Source: Candidatus Electronema sp. (GTDB lineage Bacteria; Desulfobacterota; Desulfobulbia; Desulfobulbales; Desulfobulbaceae). Taken from it: a stretch of 64,000 nucleotides of DNA. The stretch covers positions 27,839 through 91,838 of the forward strand of contig JAPEVH010000014.1 in the NCBI GenBank assembly GCA_026645415.1, given 5' to 3'. Positions within the stretch are counted from its first letter, which is position 1. Each line of letters opens with the position of its first letter. Position numbers and translations under genes: made by a program. Positions 52,761-62,640 of this stretch are shown here, in pieces. The notes beneath the pieces were generated by a model. It was not told the DNA's origin and ran no database searches. It saw nothing but the letters and a program-made list of their open reading frames with translations.

Positions 52761-54341
52761 TCATTGTCGCCTTTTCTCGAACCTTTTCCAGAAAATAAGT
52801 AATGGAATTAGGCTCAGGCAAAACATGCCAAAGAAATGGCCAAACCGAGTAAAAATAGTTAACTCTGTCATAAGTGGAACTGTTTCTTTCCAAGCTGCTT
52901 GGACAAAAATCGGCGAGGCAGAGTTGATGAGTCCTGTTGGCTCGACAAAGCCGCTGATACCAGTATTCGCAGCTCGGACTAAGCTGCGTCGATTTTCCAC
53001 TGCACGAAAGACCGTCATCGCCCAAGAGTGATAGGGCGCACTGGAGTATCCGTACCAAGCATCATTGGTTAGACTGACGAGCACGTTAGCTCCTTCTTGC
53101 GTTGTGTGCCATGCAATATGGGGAAAAATGGATTCAAAACAGATCAAGATCCCTGCTTTAATTCTTTCAGCCTTTAATGGTTCTGAAGAATTCCCCGGGG
53201 TGAAATCACCTACCAACTCGACAAGGGGCTTAATAAACCAAAGCCAGTCGCGCAGGGGAACATATTCACCAAAAGGGACTAAATGCTGCTTATTATACCT
53301 TTCGGTCAATTTGCCTTCTGGATTGATCATCAACGCACTGTTGAAATATTCAACTGGGCGCACGGATCGTTCAGGATCAACCGTAAAAAAAGGAGAGCCA
53401 GTGAGCAGATACACATGCTGCTCTTCGGCAAACTGCTTGACCCGATTCATGAGCGGTTCTCTGGCTGGAAAAAAGGGCAAAGCTGTTTCTGGCCAGACAA
53501 GTAAATCTGCGCCACCTTTTTGTAATGCCAAAGCAGATAAAGAAAGATACCGTTCTATGGTGCTATCCTTACGGGCAGGTGACCATTTCTCACTTTGTTC
53601 AATATTACCTTGAGCCACGGCAATGGTCGCTTGTTCCTCAGTCCCTGCTGTTGAAAAAACCTGCCAGTACCGCATGGTGGAATAAGCACCTGCACAGTAC
53701 AGTAGGAATGCGACCAAGGATGCACAGAGGTAATGTAGTCTATTGGAGGCAGGCTTGCGGCTAAAAAGCCGGTCAATAAGCCAAAAAATCAGCGCATTAA
53801 TCTGGACAAGTAAATAGGTAATCAGATGATGACCGCCTAAATCAGCTGCCTGAATCAGTAAAGGCTGTTTATAAAGACCATAGCTTAAATCCATCCACGG
53901 CATACCAGTAAAGAGCAGCCCTCGCAGCATGTCAAAACCAACCCAAAGCGCAGGTGCAGCGATCAGAATGACGGTTGACGAACCTTTTGCCTCGTCTTTT
54001 CGGGCAGCCAGCCAAGCAAGAGTGAGACAGAAAAAAGCAGTATAGGCTGACATGTAAAGTACAAGGAGCAAAAGCGCACCAACAGCAAAAAAGGTGTGCA
54101 AGCCACCATACTGCTTTAAAACAATGACAATCCAGTAGAGCATCCCTGAATAATAGAGCATGCCGCAGCACATACCCATACAGCCACTTTCAATGGGCCG
54201 CAGGAACTGTGCTGTCTGGAGCAAAGGGACTAAGGCGAGAAAAAGTAAAGGCCACCAAGCTGCTAAACCTGGCATCGCCAAGGTAAGCAGCAGAGCTGAC
54301 AAGGATGCTGCCAGCAGAGAAAGCTGTTTTCTTTTTGTCAT
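52761..54341 (-). CDS. lnt: Apolipoprotein N-acyltransferase
   Basis: 526 residues. Six or more membrane helices in the N-terminal half (SLLAASLSALLLTLAMPG onward), then a nitrilase-like domain with the catalytic triad positions: Glu in VWPETALPF, Lys in NKQHLVPFGEYVP and Cys in ILICFESIFP. Transfers an acyl chain to the N-terminal Cys of lipoproteins in the inner membrane. Its start overlaps the stop of the CorC-like gene by four bases. Confidence 0.95.
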   Translation of the reverse strand: MTKRKQLSLLAASLSALLLTLAMPGLAAWWPLLFLALVPLLQTAQFLRPIESGCMGMCCGMLYYSGMLYWIVIVLKQYGGLHTFFAVGALLLLVLYMSAYTAFFCLTLAWLAARKDEAKGSSTVILIAAPALWVGFDMLRGLLFTGMPWMDLSYGLYKQPLLIQAADLGGHHLITYLLVQINALIFWLIDRLFSRKPASNRLHYLCASLVAFLLYCAGAYSTMRYWQVFSTAGTEEQATIAVAQGNIEQSEKWSPARKDSTIERYLSLSALALQKGGADLLVWPETALPFFPAREPLMNRVKQFAEEQHVYLLTGSPFFTVDPERSVRPVEYFNSALMINPEGKLTERYNKQHLVPFGEYVPLRDWLWFIKPLVELVGDFTPGNSSEPLKAERIKAGILICFESIFPHIAWHTTQEGANVLVSLTNDAWYGYSSAPYHSWAMTVFRAVENRRSLVRAANTGISGFVEPTGLINSASPIFVQAAWKETVPLMTELTIFTRFGHFFGMFCLSLIPLLIFWKRFEKRRQ

Positions 54342-55195
54342 GGCTTGCGGATTCGTACTGTGCGGACTCGGCGCGGAGTGGCCGTCAGCACTTTTAAGGT
54401 CAGCGGCGAGGCATTCACAGTCTCGCCCTGTTTTGGCATTCGGCCTAAGCAGTGAATAAAGAGGCCACCTATAGATTCATACGGGCCTTGTGGCAGTAAA
54501 CAGTCAAAATGTTGCTCCACGGCCTCAATATCGATACGGGCATCAACAACTATTGTTTGTCGATCCACTACCAGCATGAGTTCTCGTTCTTCCTGATCAT
54601 GCTCGTCATCGATTTCTCCAACAATTTCTTCTAGTACATCTTCTAAGGTAATCAGGCCGCGTACACTACCAAACTCATCTACAACAATGGCCATATGATT
54701 TTTGCCCGCCTGAAAATCGCGGAGCAGCTCTGTGATTGGTTTGGTTTCCGCAATAAGCATCGGTTGATTAAGATGCTCTTCTAAATTTACAGACTCTTTT
54801 TGTTCCTGACTGAGAATACAAAGCAGGTCTTTAGCGAGCAATATGCCAATAATATTATCTAAGTTGCCTTTACAGACTGGTACTCTCGTACAACCTTCCT
54901 CGCAGATAAGTCGAACAAGTTCAGGAACGGAACTACGGAGATCGGCAAAAATAATTTCTGCTGCTGGAGTCATGATTTCCGCAGCTTTGGTGGCGCGAAA
55001 ATTAAAAATCGAGTTGATGAGCTGCTCTTCATGATGGCTGATCAGGCCCTGCTCTTCGCCATCCTCTAACAACTCCTGAATTTCATGTTCCAACTCCTGC
55101 GTAGTGTCAGGAGTAGCTCTAAATCTATTGAGATATTTTAGCCTTACCTGCTGCCAAAAAGATTTACCGTTGCCTTCCCTGTCGTTATCTGACAT
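54338..55195 (-). CDS. corC: CorC/YbeX-type CBS domain protein
   Basis: 285 residues. Two CBS domains (about 65-185: MTPAAEIIFADLRSSVPELV and LAETKPITEL-type segments, with AIVVDEFGSVRGLITLEDVLEEIVGEI) and a C-terminal CorC_HlyC domain (TIVVDARIDIEAVEQHF). No DUF21 membrane part, so it is the soluble YbeX/CorC form. The corC-lnt order is conserved in many proteobacteria, where CorC is proposed to act in Mg2+/Co2+ efflux or in ribosome maturation. It overlaps lnt by four bases. Confidence 0.9.
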   Translation of the reverse strand: MSDNDREGNGKSFWQQVRLKYLNRFRATPDTTQELEHEIQELLEDGEEQGLISHHEEQLINSIFNFRATKAAEIMTPAAEIIFADLRSSVPELVRLICEEGCTRVPVCKGNLDNIIGILLAKDLLCILSQEQKESVNLEEHLNQPMLIAETKPITELLRDFQAGKNHMAIVVDEFGSVRGLITLEDVLEEIVGEIDDEHDQEERELMLVVDRQTIVVDARIDIEAVEQHFDCLLPQGPYESIGGLFIHCLGRMPKQGETVNASPLTLKVLTATPRRVRTVRIRKP

Positions 55196-55286
55196 AGCTT
55201 CCGTCCTGCCTCCGCAAGAAATTGTTCTCCGGCATTATAGCATGAGCAAGACAAATTTGAGAAAAAAATCAATTTATACCACAATC

Positions 55287-55940
55287 TCAGGGGACAATTT
55301 TACCAAGCTGCGCTACTTTACCAATAGCGACAAAATTATCTCCTTCTTGGAACTGTTCATCTGCCTTGGGGATGTACTGATATTTTTTGTCGCTCTGGCG
55401 GCGGACAGCAATAATTTGGATACCAAAGGTGTTGGTCAGATTCAACTCTTTCAAACTTTTTCCAACCCAACGTTTAACTGAAAATTCCTTGACAGCCATC
55501 GACTTATCAAAAGAAAGATATTCAATAAAACCAGGCATGGCAATCCGACTGGCAATCTGCTTGGCAGCCATGTATTCAGGAATGACCACCTCATCTACAC
55601 CAATTTTATAGAGGATCTTTTCATGATCCTTGTTGATCGCTTTAGCCCAAACTTTAGGCACTCCCAGTTCTTTGAGATACATAGAAATCATAATGCTGGC
55701 TGCAATTGAGTCGCCAACACTGACCAAGACATGTTCTAAATCCTGAATCCTGATTTGTTCTAAGGCTTCACGGCTCATTGCATCTGTCTGAAAAACTTGC
55801 GTCAGGATATATTGAGCATTTTTTACCTTATCTGGGTCACTTTCTACGCCCAAGACTTCATGGCCCAAGGCTACCAAATGCTGACCAAATTTGAGGCCAA
55901 ATTTACCCAAGCCAACAATGCCGATCTGCAATTTCATCAA
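55287..55940 (-). CDS. ktrA: Ktr/Trk-type K+ uptake regulator (RCK protein)
   Basis: 217 residues with one RCK_N Rossmann domain (IGIVGLGKFGLKFGQHL with GxGxxG, and VLGVESD closing the nucleotide site) and one RCK_C domain (about 140-217). The size matches KtrA rather than the double-length TrkA. It gates the membrane subunit in response to nucleotides. The second Met (MKLQIGI) is a plausible start. It is 13 bases downstream of the KtrB-type gene, so the two are one operon. Confidence 0.9.
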   Translation of the reverse strand: MMKLQIGIVGLGKFGLKFGQHLVALGHEVLGVESDPDKVKNAQYILTQVFQTDAMSREALEQIRIQDLEHVLVSVGDSIAASIMISMYLKELGVPKVWAKAINKDHEKILYKIGVDEVVIPEYMAAKQIASRIAMPGFIEYLSFDKSMAVKEFSVKRWVGKSLKELNLTNTFGIQIIAVRRQSDKKYQYIPKADEQFQEGDNFVAIGKVAQLGKIVP

Positions 55941-55952
55941 TCTGCTCCGCGT

Positions 55953-57320
55953 TCAGCCAATAGAGATTTTTTCCTCTGGCCGGGAAAATAACAGTTTAGT
56001 GCCAAAAGATTGCACTGAGCTTAAAAGCACCAAAGGCCCAAGACGGCCAATAAACATAAGACAGATAATAATAATCTTCCCACCTGATGACAGTTTAGGA
56101 GTCAAATCTGCACTTAAACCCACAGTACCAAAGGCAGAGACCACCTCGAAAAATATTTCTAAAAAATTGCCGTGCGCCTGCGGATGCGGCAAGCCGCCTC
56201 CTTCCGTAAAATTCAGGGCAATTACACTAAAGAAAATGATGGCTACAGAGAAAAAAAGGAGCGTTAGAGCATTGTTAACTGATTCTCTGTCCACAGCATA
56301 TTTACCGATTATCGTCTGATGTCTGCTCCTGATCTGGGCCTTGATAAAGGAATGCAACACATGAAACGTAGTTACTTTAATACCACCTGCGCAAGAACCT
56401 GGCGCACCGCCGATAAACATCAGCAGAATCATGAAAAGGAGCGCGCCATCCGTCATGGCGGCAATGTTGAGCGTGTTGAACCCAGCGGTTCTACAGGTGA
56501 CAGACTGAAAGAGTGAAGCTAGTACGGCTTTGTTCCACGGCAGATAAGGTTTGTAAAAAACAAATTCGGCAAAATAGAGAAAAATAGCTCCAGCAACAAT
56601 AAGAAAAAACGATGTTTTCAGCACAATGCCAACATGCCAACTATCTTGGAGCAATATTCTTTTTCGGCGCAGTTTTGCTAATAAAAAGGTAGCAACCTCA
56701 ATGATCACCGAAAAGCCCAGCCCGCCAAGAATAATGAGGAACATAATGGTTAGGTTAACAGGCCAGCTCCCCTGCCAACGCATCAGGTTGTCTGAATTTA
56801 GAGAAAAACCAGCGTTGCAAAAAGCAGAAACTGCATGAAAGAACGCAGAAAAAAGGGAAAAGCCTTGCGGATCACTCAAAAAGAGAAATAAAGCACCTGA
56901 TACTTCAATGAATAATGTAACTGTAGCAATCTGAATCAAAAATCGCCCCAGATGAAAACTGGCATTATTCAGCAAACTTTGGCCAACCGCAATTTTATCT
57001 GTCAGAGAAACTTTTTTCTTCCAGAGATAAAACGCCAAACTCGAAAAAGACATAATACCTAAGCCACCCATTTGGATCAGGAGCAGAATGACTGTCTGAC
57101 CGGTACGGCTGTAGGTGCTACCTGTATCGACCACGGTTAGCCCTGTGACACAGACTGCTGAAGTGGAAGTAAAAAGTGCGTCAAGAAAGGAGACACTACT
57201 ATTTTGACAGCTAAATGAGCTGTGTAGCAGAACTGCTCCACTGAGGATCGCAGCCATAAAGCAGAGAATAGGTAGCGATATTGGGGCAAAAATTTTCCTA
57301 ATATTTTTCTTCATATTCAT
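55953..57320 (-). CDS. ktrB: Ktr/Trk-type K+ channel-like subunit
   Basis: 455 residues with four pore repeats, each with its filter glycine: AVCVTGLTVVDTG, FCNAGFSLNS, CRTAGFNTLN and FGTVGLSADL. About ten membrane helices are visible. This is the K+-conducting subunit, working with the RCK protein encoded just downstream. Na+ or K+ coupling cannot be told from the sequence. AAGGAG is not obvious, but an ATG pair occurs at the start. Confidence 0.92.
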   Translation of the reverse strand: MNMKKNIRKIFAPISLPILCFMAAILSGAVLLHSSFSCQNSSVSFLDALFTSTSAVCVTGLTVVDTGSTYSRTGQTVILLLIQMGGLGIMSFSSLAFYLWKKKVSLTDKIAVGQSLLNNASFHLGRFLIQIATVTLFIEVSGALFLFLSDPQGFSLFSAFFHAVSAFCNAGFSLNSDNLMRWQGSWPVNLTIMFLIILGGLGFSVIIEVATFLLAKLRRKRILLQDSWHVGIVLKTSFFLIVAGAIFLYFAEFVFYKPYLPWNKAVLASLFQSVTCRTAGFNTLNIAAMTDGALLFMILLMFIGGAPGSCAGGIKVTTFHVLHSFIKAQIRSRHQTIIGKYAVDRESVNNALTLLFFSVAIIFFSVIALNFTEGGGLPHPQAHGNFLEIFFEVVSAFGTVGLSADLTPKLSSGGKIIIICLMFIGRLGPLVLLSSVQSFGTKLLFSRPEEKISIG

Positions 57321-57585
57321 CTGTATCTCTTCATCCGTAGACTGCTGGGCAGCCCTAGGCTCAACGGGGCCATCATAGCAAAAAAGCTGCTTACAGGAAA
57401 TAGGTTTTCTGCTAAAGTAGGACTAATCTAGCATTTTTGAACGGTTACAAGAGATGCTCAATTTCTTCGATGGGGAGTGCCCATTCTATGAAATTATTGT
57501 ATTTTTTTGTAGTTGTAGTATATTTTTTACGCTAAATTATCCTGCCGGGCATAGCAATCCGGTCTGAACATATCAGGAAGTAGAC
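57321..57585. promoter_or_regulatory. Divergent promoter region of ktr and ClC genes
   Basis: 265 AT-rich bases between two divergent ion-transport genes. A long AT tract (about 57480-57540) lies near the ClC gene, and CAGGAAG stands before its ATG. No clear operator was recognised. Confidence 0.4.
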
Positions 57586-59370
57586 ATGAGTACCACCAAA
57601 CTAAAACTTTTTTTACCTGGAGAAAACACCGCCTTTATTCTTATTGCTGCCCTGATAGGTTTGCTGGCTGGAGGATTTATTATTGTCTTCCGAGAGGCCG
57701 TGGAACTGGTGCATCATCTGATTTTTGAGCAAGGGTATGAGTTCCTGCAAATTGGTAAAGGAGGTTGGCACAAACTCCTCCTCCCTCTGCTGCCTATGCT
57801 GGGTATGGTGCTGCTTATTCCACTTTCGCTGCTCTTTCCTGGTAAGGTGAATGGCTACGGTTTCACCAAGTTCCTACGCAAGGTGAATCTCGAAAACGGG
57901 GTGATCAAGGCTAAAAATATTTTTATTAAAATTATCAGTACCGCTCTGACTATTGGTACTGGTAATTCAGCTGGTGTTGAAGGGCCAATTGCCCAAATCG
58001 GTGGGGCGATTGGCTCACAGATTGGGCAGCGGCTGCGGGTTTCTGGCAGGCGGATGAAAGTCTATGTCGCCGCTGGTTGCGCAGGCGGTGTGGCAGGTAT
58101 TTTTAATGCCCCGATTGCTGGAGTTTTCTTTGCTGCCGAGATCGTGCTTCTTGGCACCTATAGTATTGCCTCCTTTTCCGGGCTAGTGGTTGCTTCAGCT
58201 ATGGCTACAGTGGTTTCGCGGGCTTATTACGGCGGTGTCCCAGCGTTTCCAATCCCAGATTATCACATTGTTAATCCCATAGTTGAACTACCACTCTATA
58301 CCATTATGGCCTTGCTGATCGGCCTACTAGCTGTGTTGCATATCCGGTTTTTTTATTATATCCGAGACCGTTTTGCTGCCCTGCCAATACACCCACAACT
58401 CAAGCCGATTATCGGTGCATTTCTTATTGGAACTATTGGCATACTTTTTCCGCAAGTCATGGGTGATGGCTATGAATACATTGAAGAAGTGCTTTTCGGT
58501 GGCGGTCTCCCTTGGGCAATGGCAGCCCTAATCTTTCTCAAATCTATTGCTACCGCCATCACGCTCGGCTCTGGTGGCGCAGGTGGTGTCTTTGCTCCGG
58601 CTCTCTTTATCGGTGCCGTCAGTGGTGGTGCTTTTGGCTTCTTGGTCCATTATCTTTTCCCAACCGTAACCGCTTCATCAGGAGCCTATGCAACCGTTGG
58701 TATTGGGGCCTTTCTTGCGGCTTCTACCCATGCGCCCATGACAGCTATTTTCCTTCTTTTTGAAATGACAGGCAATTACCTCATCATTGTGCCCGTCATG
58801 CTGACAGCCATCTTAGGCACGGTCATTGCTAATAAATTTTATAGTGATTCCATTGACACTGTCGATTTCACCCGAGAAGGCATTGATATTCATGAGGGCT
58901 GGGAAGTTGCTGTGCTCAAATCCATCAAGGTGGGCAAGGCTCTCAGTGAAGACGTTGATTTTATCAGCGAGACAGCCAATATCAACCATTTGCTGAACCT
59001 TTTTGCCATTGCCAGAGAATCGCTTTATTTTCCTGTGGTTAATCATGTTGGCAGGATGGTAGGCGTGGTCTCTATGCAGGATGTGAAGACTATTTTGCAT
59101 GATGAGGAACAACGCGGCTGCCATCTGGTTGGGGCAATATGCAGCCGCGATGTTATTTGCTTGACTCCAGAAGATAATCTTTATGACGCAATTCGCCTGT
59201 TTGATGTCAAAGGAATTGAGGAAATTCCGGTTGTCGAAAACATGAAAGACCAATGGGTACTAGGAATGCTCCGGCGACGGGATGTTATTTCGGTTTACAA
59301 CCGAGAAGTACTGCGACGAGGTATTAGTGAAAAAGCTGAGGAAATTAGAATCCTCTGTTCAACAGTGTAA
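57586..59370 (+). CDS. ClC-family chloride channel/exchanger with CBS domains
   Basis: 594 residues. The ClC core has GVEGP with the gating glutamate at about E132, GSGGAGGVFAPALFIGA (GxFxP motif) and STHAPMTAIFLLFEM. The first anion-site motif GSGIP is degenerate (VNGYGFTKFL). The last 140 residues hold a CBS pair (about 445-575: VDFISETANINHLLNLF and ICLTPEDNLYDAIRLF), which may bind nucleotides. It probably transports chloride or fluoride-like anions at the inner membrane. The start of the RapZ-like gene follows its stop by 13 bases. Confidence 0.9.
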   Translation: MSTTKLKLFLPGENTAFILIAALIGLLAGGFIIVFREAVELVHHLIFEQGYEFLQIGKGGWHKLLLPLLPMLGMVLLIPLSLLFPGKVNGYGFTKFLRKVNLENGVIKAKNIFIKIISTALTIGTGNSAGVEGPIAQIGGAIGSQIGQRLRVSGRRMKVYVAAGCAGGVAGIFNAPIAGVFFAAEIVLLGTYSIASFSGLVVASAMATVVSRAYYGGVPAFPIPDYHIVNPIVELPLYTIMALLIGLLAVLHIRFFYYIRDRFAALPIHPQLKPIIGAFLIGTIGILFPQVMGDGYEYIEEVLFGGGLPWAMAALIFLKSIATAITLGSGGAGGVFAPALFIGAVSGGAFGFLVHYLFPTVTASSGAYATVGIGAFLAASTHAPMTAIFLLFEMTGNYLIIVPVMLTAILGTVIANKFYSDSIDTVDFTREGIDIHEGWEVAVLKSIKVGKALSEDVDFISETANINHLLNLFAIARESLYFPVVNHVGRMVGVVSMQDVKTILHDEEQRGCHLVGAICSRDVICLTPEDNLYDAIRLFDVKGIEEIPVVENMKDQWVLGMLRRRDVISVYNREVLRRGISEKAEEIRILCSTV

Positions 59371-59383
59371 ACTAGAACAAACC

Positions 59384-59761
59384 ATGAAAATAAGTTTGTT
59401 TTCTTTTGGTTTTAAGCATGGGTATCCAGAGGCATCTATAGTCGTAGATGTTCGCTTTCTGCCTAATCCTTATTGGGTGCCAGAGCTGAGAGAGCACACT
59501 GGTCTTGAACAGCCTGTGGCTGCCTATATTCTGGAAAGCACCGCAGGCAATGACTCGCTTACACAGATAGATTCGTTTCTCACGTTCCTGTTAAACAGTC
59601 ATCGAGAAGCAGGTCGCCAAGAATTGAGCTGCGCTATTGGTTGTACCGGGGGCAGGCATCGCTCTGTAGCAGTCACAGAACACCTGAGCCAGCTCTTTAC
59701 TTCGCTGCGGCAAGCAGACGACCAGCTCACTGTATTCCATCGGGATATTGACAAAACCTAA
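59384..59761 (+). CDS. Stand-alone RapZ C-terminal domain protein
   Basis: 125 residues from MKISLFSFGFKHGYPEAS; an in-frame start further upstream lies inside the ClC gene. Motifs FSFGFKHG, VVDVRFLPNPYWVPELR and GCTGGRHRSVAV are those of the C-terminal domain of RapZ, which binds GlcN6P and controls RNA decay of glmS regulators in enterobacteria. The N-terminal P-loop ATPase is missing. It is placed just before lpxD, whose substrate derives from the same amino-sugar pathway; a metabolite-sensing role is therefore plausible but unproven. Confidence 0.85.
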   Translation: MKISLFSFGFKHGYPEASIVVDVRFLPNPYWVPELREHTGLEQPVAAYILESTAGNDSLTQIDSFLTFLLNSHREAGRQELSCAIGCTGGRHRSVAVTEHLSQLFTSLRQADDQLTVFHRDIDKT

Positions 59762-59785
59762 AAAACTTTCCCCAACCAAAGCAAT

Positions 59786-60835
59786 ATGAAAACAGCAAGC
59801 CTTGCCGAGTTGGCGGCCTTGGTCGGTGGCACGGTGTCTGGTCATGAGGAACTGACTGTTAGCACCTTAAACAGTCTCGAATTGGCAGAAGCCGGACAGC
59901 TCACATTCATCAACAATTCAAAGTTTGCTGATCGTCTTGCAACGAGCAAGGCTTCCGCCTGCATCGTTCCCTTAGATTTTAGCGAGAGCCAAGTTCCTTT
60001 GATTAAAGTTGGTAACGTGGATTTGGCTGCCGCCTGCATTCATAACTATCTCTTGGCTGAAGAGTTTCTCCCAACTGGTATTCACGAACGGGCGGTGATA
60101 GGCTCCCTCTGTACGATCAGTGAACTGATCTGTATTGGCCCCTTGGTGAGCATTGGTGATCGAGTGCGTATTGGTGATCGAGTGCGTATCGAACCAGGTG
60201 TTATGATTGGCGATGACGTGCAAATAGGTGATGACTGTATCCTCCATGCCAATGTTGTCGTGGCGAAAGGCTGTATTCTTGGTCAGCGGGTCGTCTTGCA
60301 TCACGGCGCAGTTATTGGCAGCGATGGTTTTGGCTTTGCCACTGATCCTGCCACTGGTGAACATGTAAGCAAACCGCAGATAGGCATTGTCCAGATTGAT
60401 GATGATGTTCAGATTGGAGCCAACTCTTGCGTGGATAGAGCTGCCTTTGGCGTGACTTGGGTCAAACGCGGGGTGCGAATAGACAATTTAGTCATGGTCG
60501 GCCATAATTGCGTGATTGGCGAGCATTCTATTTTGGTTGGCCAAGCAGGGATTGCGGGCAGTACCACCTTGGGTCGCAACGTGGTACTAGCGGCTGGTGC
60601 CGGTGTATCTGGTCATCTATACTTAGAAGATGGTGTGATCATTGCCGCCAAAGCTGGTGTACACAATAATCAAAAGAAGGGCGCGGTATTAGGTGGGATT
60701 CCTGCTATTGACGTGAAAAAATGGGGTAAGGCTGCTGCGGTCTTTAGTCGTCTGCCAGAGCTGTTCAAAGAGTTACGGCGACTTCGTAAAGACGTGGACC
60801 AATTGCGTGACAGCAGCAGCCAGAAATCCGAGTAA
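59786..60835 (+). CDS. lpxD: UDP-3-O-(3-hydroxyacyl)glucosamine N-acyltransferase
   Basis: 349 residues. An N-terminal uridine-binding domain (about 1-100) is followed by a left-handed beta-helix of hexapeptide repeats (IGDDVQIGDDCILHANVVV), the catalytic His region VVLHHGAVIGSDGFGFA, and a C-terminal helix. It adds the N-linked acyl chain in lipid A synthesis. One hexapeptide (IGDRVR) is exactly duplicated at 60152-60187. No other lpx gene is adjacent, except rfb genes for cell-surface sugars on the opposite strand. Confidence 0.95.
   Translation: MKTASLAELAALVGGTVSGHEELTVSTLNSLELAEAGQLTFINNSKFADRLATSKASACIVPLDFSESQVPLIKVGNVDLAAACIHNYLLAEEFLPTGIHERAVIGSLCTISELICIGPLVSIGDRVRIGDRVRIEPGVMIGDDVQIGDDCILHANVVVAKGCILGQRVVLHHGAVIGSDGFGFATDPATGEHVSKPQIGIVQIDDDVQIGANSCVDRAAFGVTWVKRGVRIDNLVMVGHNCVIGEHSILVGQAGIAGSTTLGRNVVLAAGAGVSGHLYLEDGVIIAAKAGVHNNQKKGAVLGGIPAIDVKKWGKAAAVFSRLPELFKELRRLRKDVDQLRDSSSQKSE
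60152..60187 (+). repeat. Perfect 18-bp tandem duplication inside lpxD
   Basis: ATTGGTGATCGAGTGCGT occurs twice in a row, adding one hexapeptide to the beta-helix. The repeat is exact at the DNA level, so it is recent. Confidence 0.9.
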
Positions 60836-60836
60836 G

Positions 60837-61379
60837 TTAAAACAGCTCTGCTTCGCGCAACAGCTTTGCCTGCTTATCTTTCGCTGAGAGAATAGGTTCA
60901 GCAGCTAACGGCCAAGCTATTTTGAGTTCTGGATCATTCCAGATAATCGCCCGCTCATGCTCTGGCGCATAGTAGTCTGTAGTGAGATAGAGAAACTCCG
61001 CAGTTTCGGAGAGCACAAGAAAACCATGCGCAAAGCCTTCTGGCACCCAAAATTGTCGTTTGTTCTCGGCAGAAAGAACTTCGCCTACCCATTGACCAAA
61101 GGTTGCTGAGTTACGGCGAATATCCACTGCCACGTCAAAGACTTCACCTTGCACCACCCGTACCAGCTTACCCTGTGGCTGTTTGATTTGGTAATGGAGG
61201 CCGCGCAAGACATTCTGAACGGAGCGCGAGTGGTTGTGTTGGACAAAGACGGTGTCCAGTCCTGTGGCCTGCTGCCATTGCCGCTGATTAAAGCTCTCAA
61301 AGAAAAAACCACGCTCATCGCCAAAAACTTTGGGTTCTATCAGGAGCACATCGGGAATATTGGTCGGCTGGACATTCAT
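60837..61379 (-). CDS. rfbC: dTDP-4-dehydrorhamnose 3,5-epimerase
   Basis: 180 residues of the RmlC cupin fold: [33 protein letters not shown] with the catalytic His, and [15 protein letters not shown]. It epimerises dTDP-4-keto-6-deoxyglucose on the way to dTDP-rhamnose. It overlaps rfbB by four bases; rfbA and rfbD are not in the window. It is convergent with lpxD, one base apart. Confidence 0.95.
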   Translation of the reverse strand: MNVQPTNIPDVLLIEPKVFGDERGFFFESFNQRQWQQATGLDTVFVQHNHSRSVQNVLRGLHYQIKQPQGKLVRVVQGEVFDVAVDIRRNSATFGQWVGEVLSAENKRQFWVPEGFAHGFLVLSETAEFLYLTTDYYAPEHERAIIWNDPELKIAWPLAAEPILSAKDKQAKLLREAELF

Positions 61380-62449
61380 TCCTGTTCTCCATACATGTTT
61401 TGATAATATTCCTGATAGGAACCGTCCGTTACTGCGCTTGTCCAGTCCCGATTATGTAGATACCAATCTACCGTTTTATCAATCCCTTGCTCAAAAGTAA
61501 CTGTGGGTAACCAACCTAGCTCCTTGGCAATCTTGCCTGCATCAATCGCATAGCGGCGGTCGTGGCCAAGTCGATCTTTAACAAAGCTGATCAGGGAACG
61601 TCTGGCTTGACCAGAAGGCAGGAGACCAACTTTTTTATCGAGCTGATCACAGAGTAATTCCACTACCTGAAGATTGGTCTTTTCGTTGTGACCGCCAATA
61701 TTATAGGACTGCCCTACCCTGCCCTGCTCAATCACGCGAACAATGGCCTCGCAGTGGTCTTGAACATAAAGCCAGTCGCGCACGTTGCCGCCGTCGCCAT
61801 AGACTGGTAATGGTTTGCCATGCAGGCCGTTGTTGAGCACCAGCGGAATCAACTTTTCAGGAAATTGATAAGGGCCATAGTTGTTCGAGCAGTTAGTCAT
61901 CAATACTGGTAGGCCATAGGTGTGGAAATAAGCCCGTACTAGATGATCAGAAGACGCTTTTGAGGCTGAGTAAGGCGAACGGGGATCGTAGGCGGTTTCT
62001 TCAGTAAAGAAGCCGGTCGGGCCAAGCGAGCCAAAGACTTCATCTGTGCTGACATGCAAAAAGCGGTAGGCATCATTCTTGGTGCCGTTATCAAGCCAAT
62101 ATCGCTTGGCAGCCTCTAGTAAGGTGAAGGTACCGACTACATTCGTTTGAATAAACTCTGCTGGGCCGGTGATAGAACGATCAACATGTGACTCCGCAGC
62201 AAAGTGGGCTACGGTGTCAATCTGATGCTCGTGGAAGAGATTGTCCAATAGCTGACGGTCGCAAATATCACCCTTAATAAAGGTGTAATTTGGCTGCTCA
62301 CTAAGATCAGCTAAACTTTGCAGATTGCCCGCATACGTCAGTTTGTCGAGATTGATCACTTTCCAGTCCTGTTGTTCGGCTAAGAGCAAACGGACAAAGT
62401 TCACGCCAATAAAGCCGCAGCCACCAGTGACCAACACTGTTTTTGCCAT
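61376..62449 (-). CDS. rfbB: dTDP-glucose 4,6-dehydratase
   Basis: 357 residues from [18 protein letters not shown]; a longer reading frame adds 31 residues unlike the family. NAD motif [17 protein letters not shown] (active-site Thr-Asp-Glu) and [10 protein letters not shown] (YxxxK) are intact. It catalyses the first committed step to dTDP-rhamnose and other deoxysugars. The stop overlaps the rfbC start. Confidence 0.95.
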   Translation of the reverse strand: MAKTVLVTGGCGFIGVNFVRLLLAEQQDWKVINLDKLTYAGNLQSLADLSEQPNYTFIKGDICDRQLLDNLFHEHQIDTVAHFAAESHVDRSITGPAEFIQTNVVGTFTLLEAAKRYWLDNGTKNDAYRFLHVSTDEVFGSLGPTGFFTEETAYDPRSPYSASKASSDHLVRAYFHTYGLPVLMTNCSNNYGPYQFPEKLIPLVLNNGLHGKPLPVYGDGGNVRDWLYVQDHCEAIVRVIEQGRVGQSYNIGGHNEKTNLQVVELLCDQLDKKVGLLPSGQARRSLISFVKDRLGHDRRYAIDAGKIAKELGWLPTVTFEQGIDKTVDWYLHNRDWTSAVTDGSYQEYYQNMYGEQE

Positions 62450-62640
62450 GTTTTCTTTCCTTACAAAAAATGAAATTGTCTGCGTACTATAAAATAGGAG
62501 GACTAGAACTGTCAAACAGCTTACTGTCCTAGACGGTGGCAAAAGACACTTCAGCCTTGCATTATAGGCGGAACTTCTGGTACAGATATGAAAAAATTAA
62601 TTTACTGGGTGAGTATCTAGCCCTGCAAGAAGGAGCAGCT

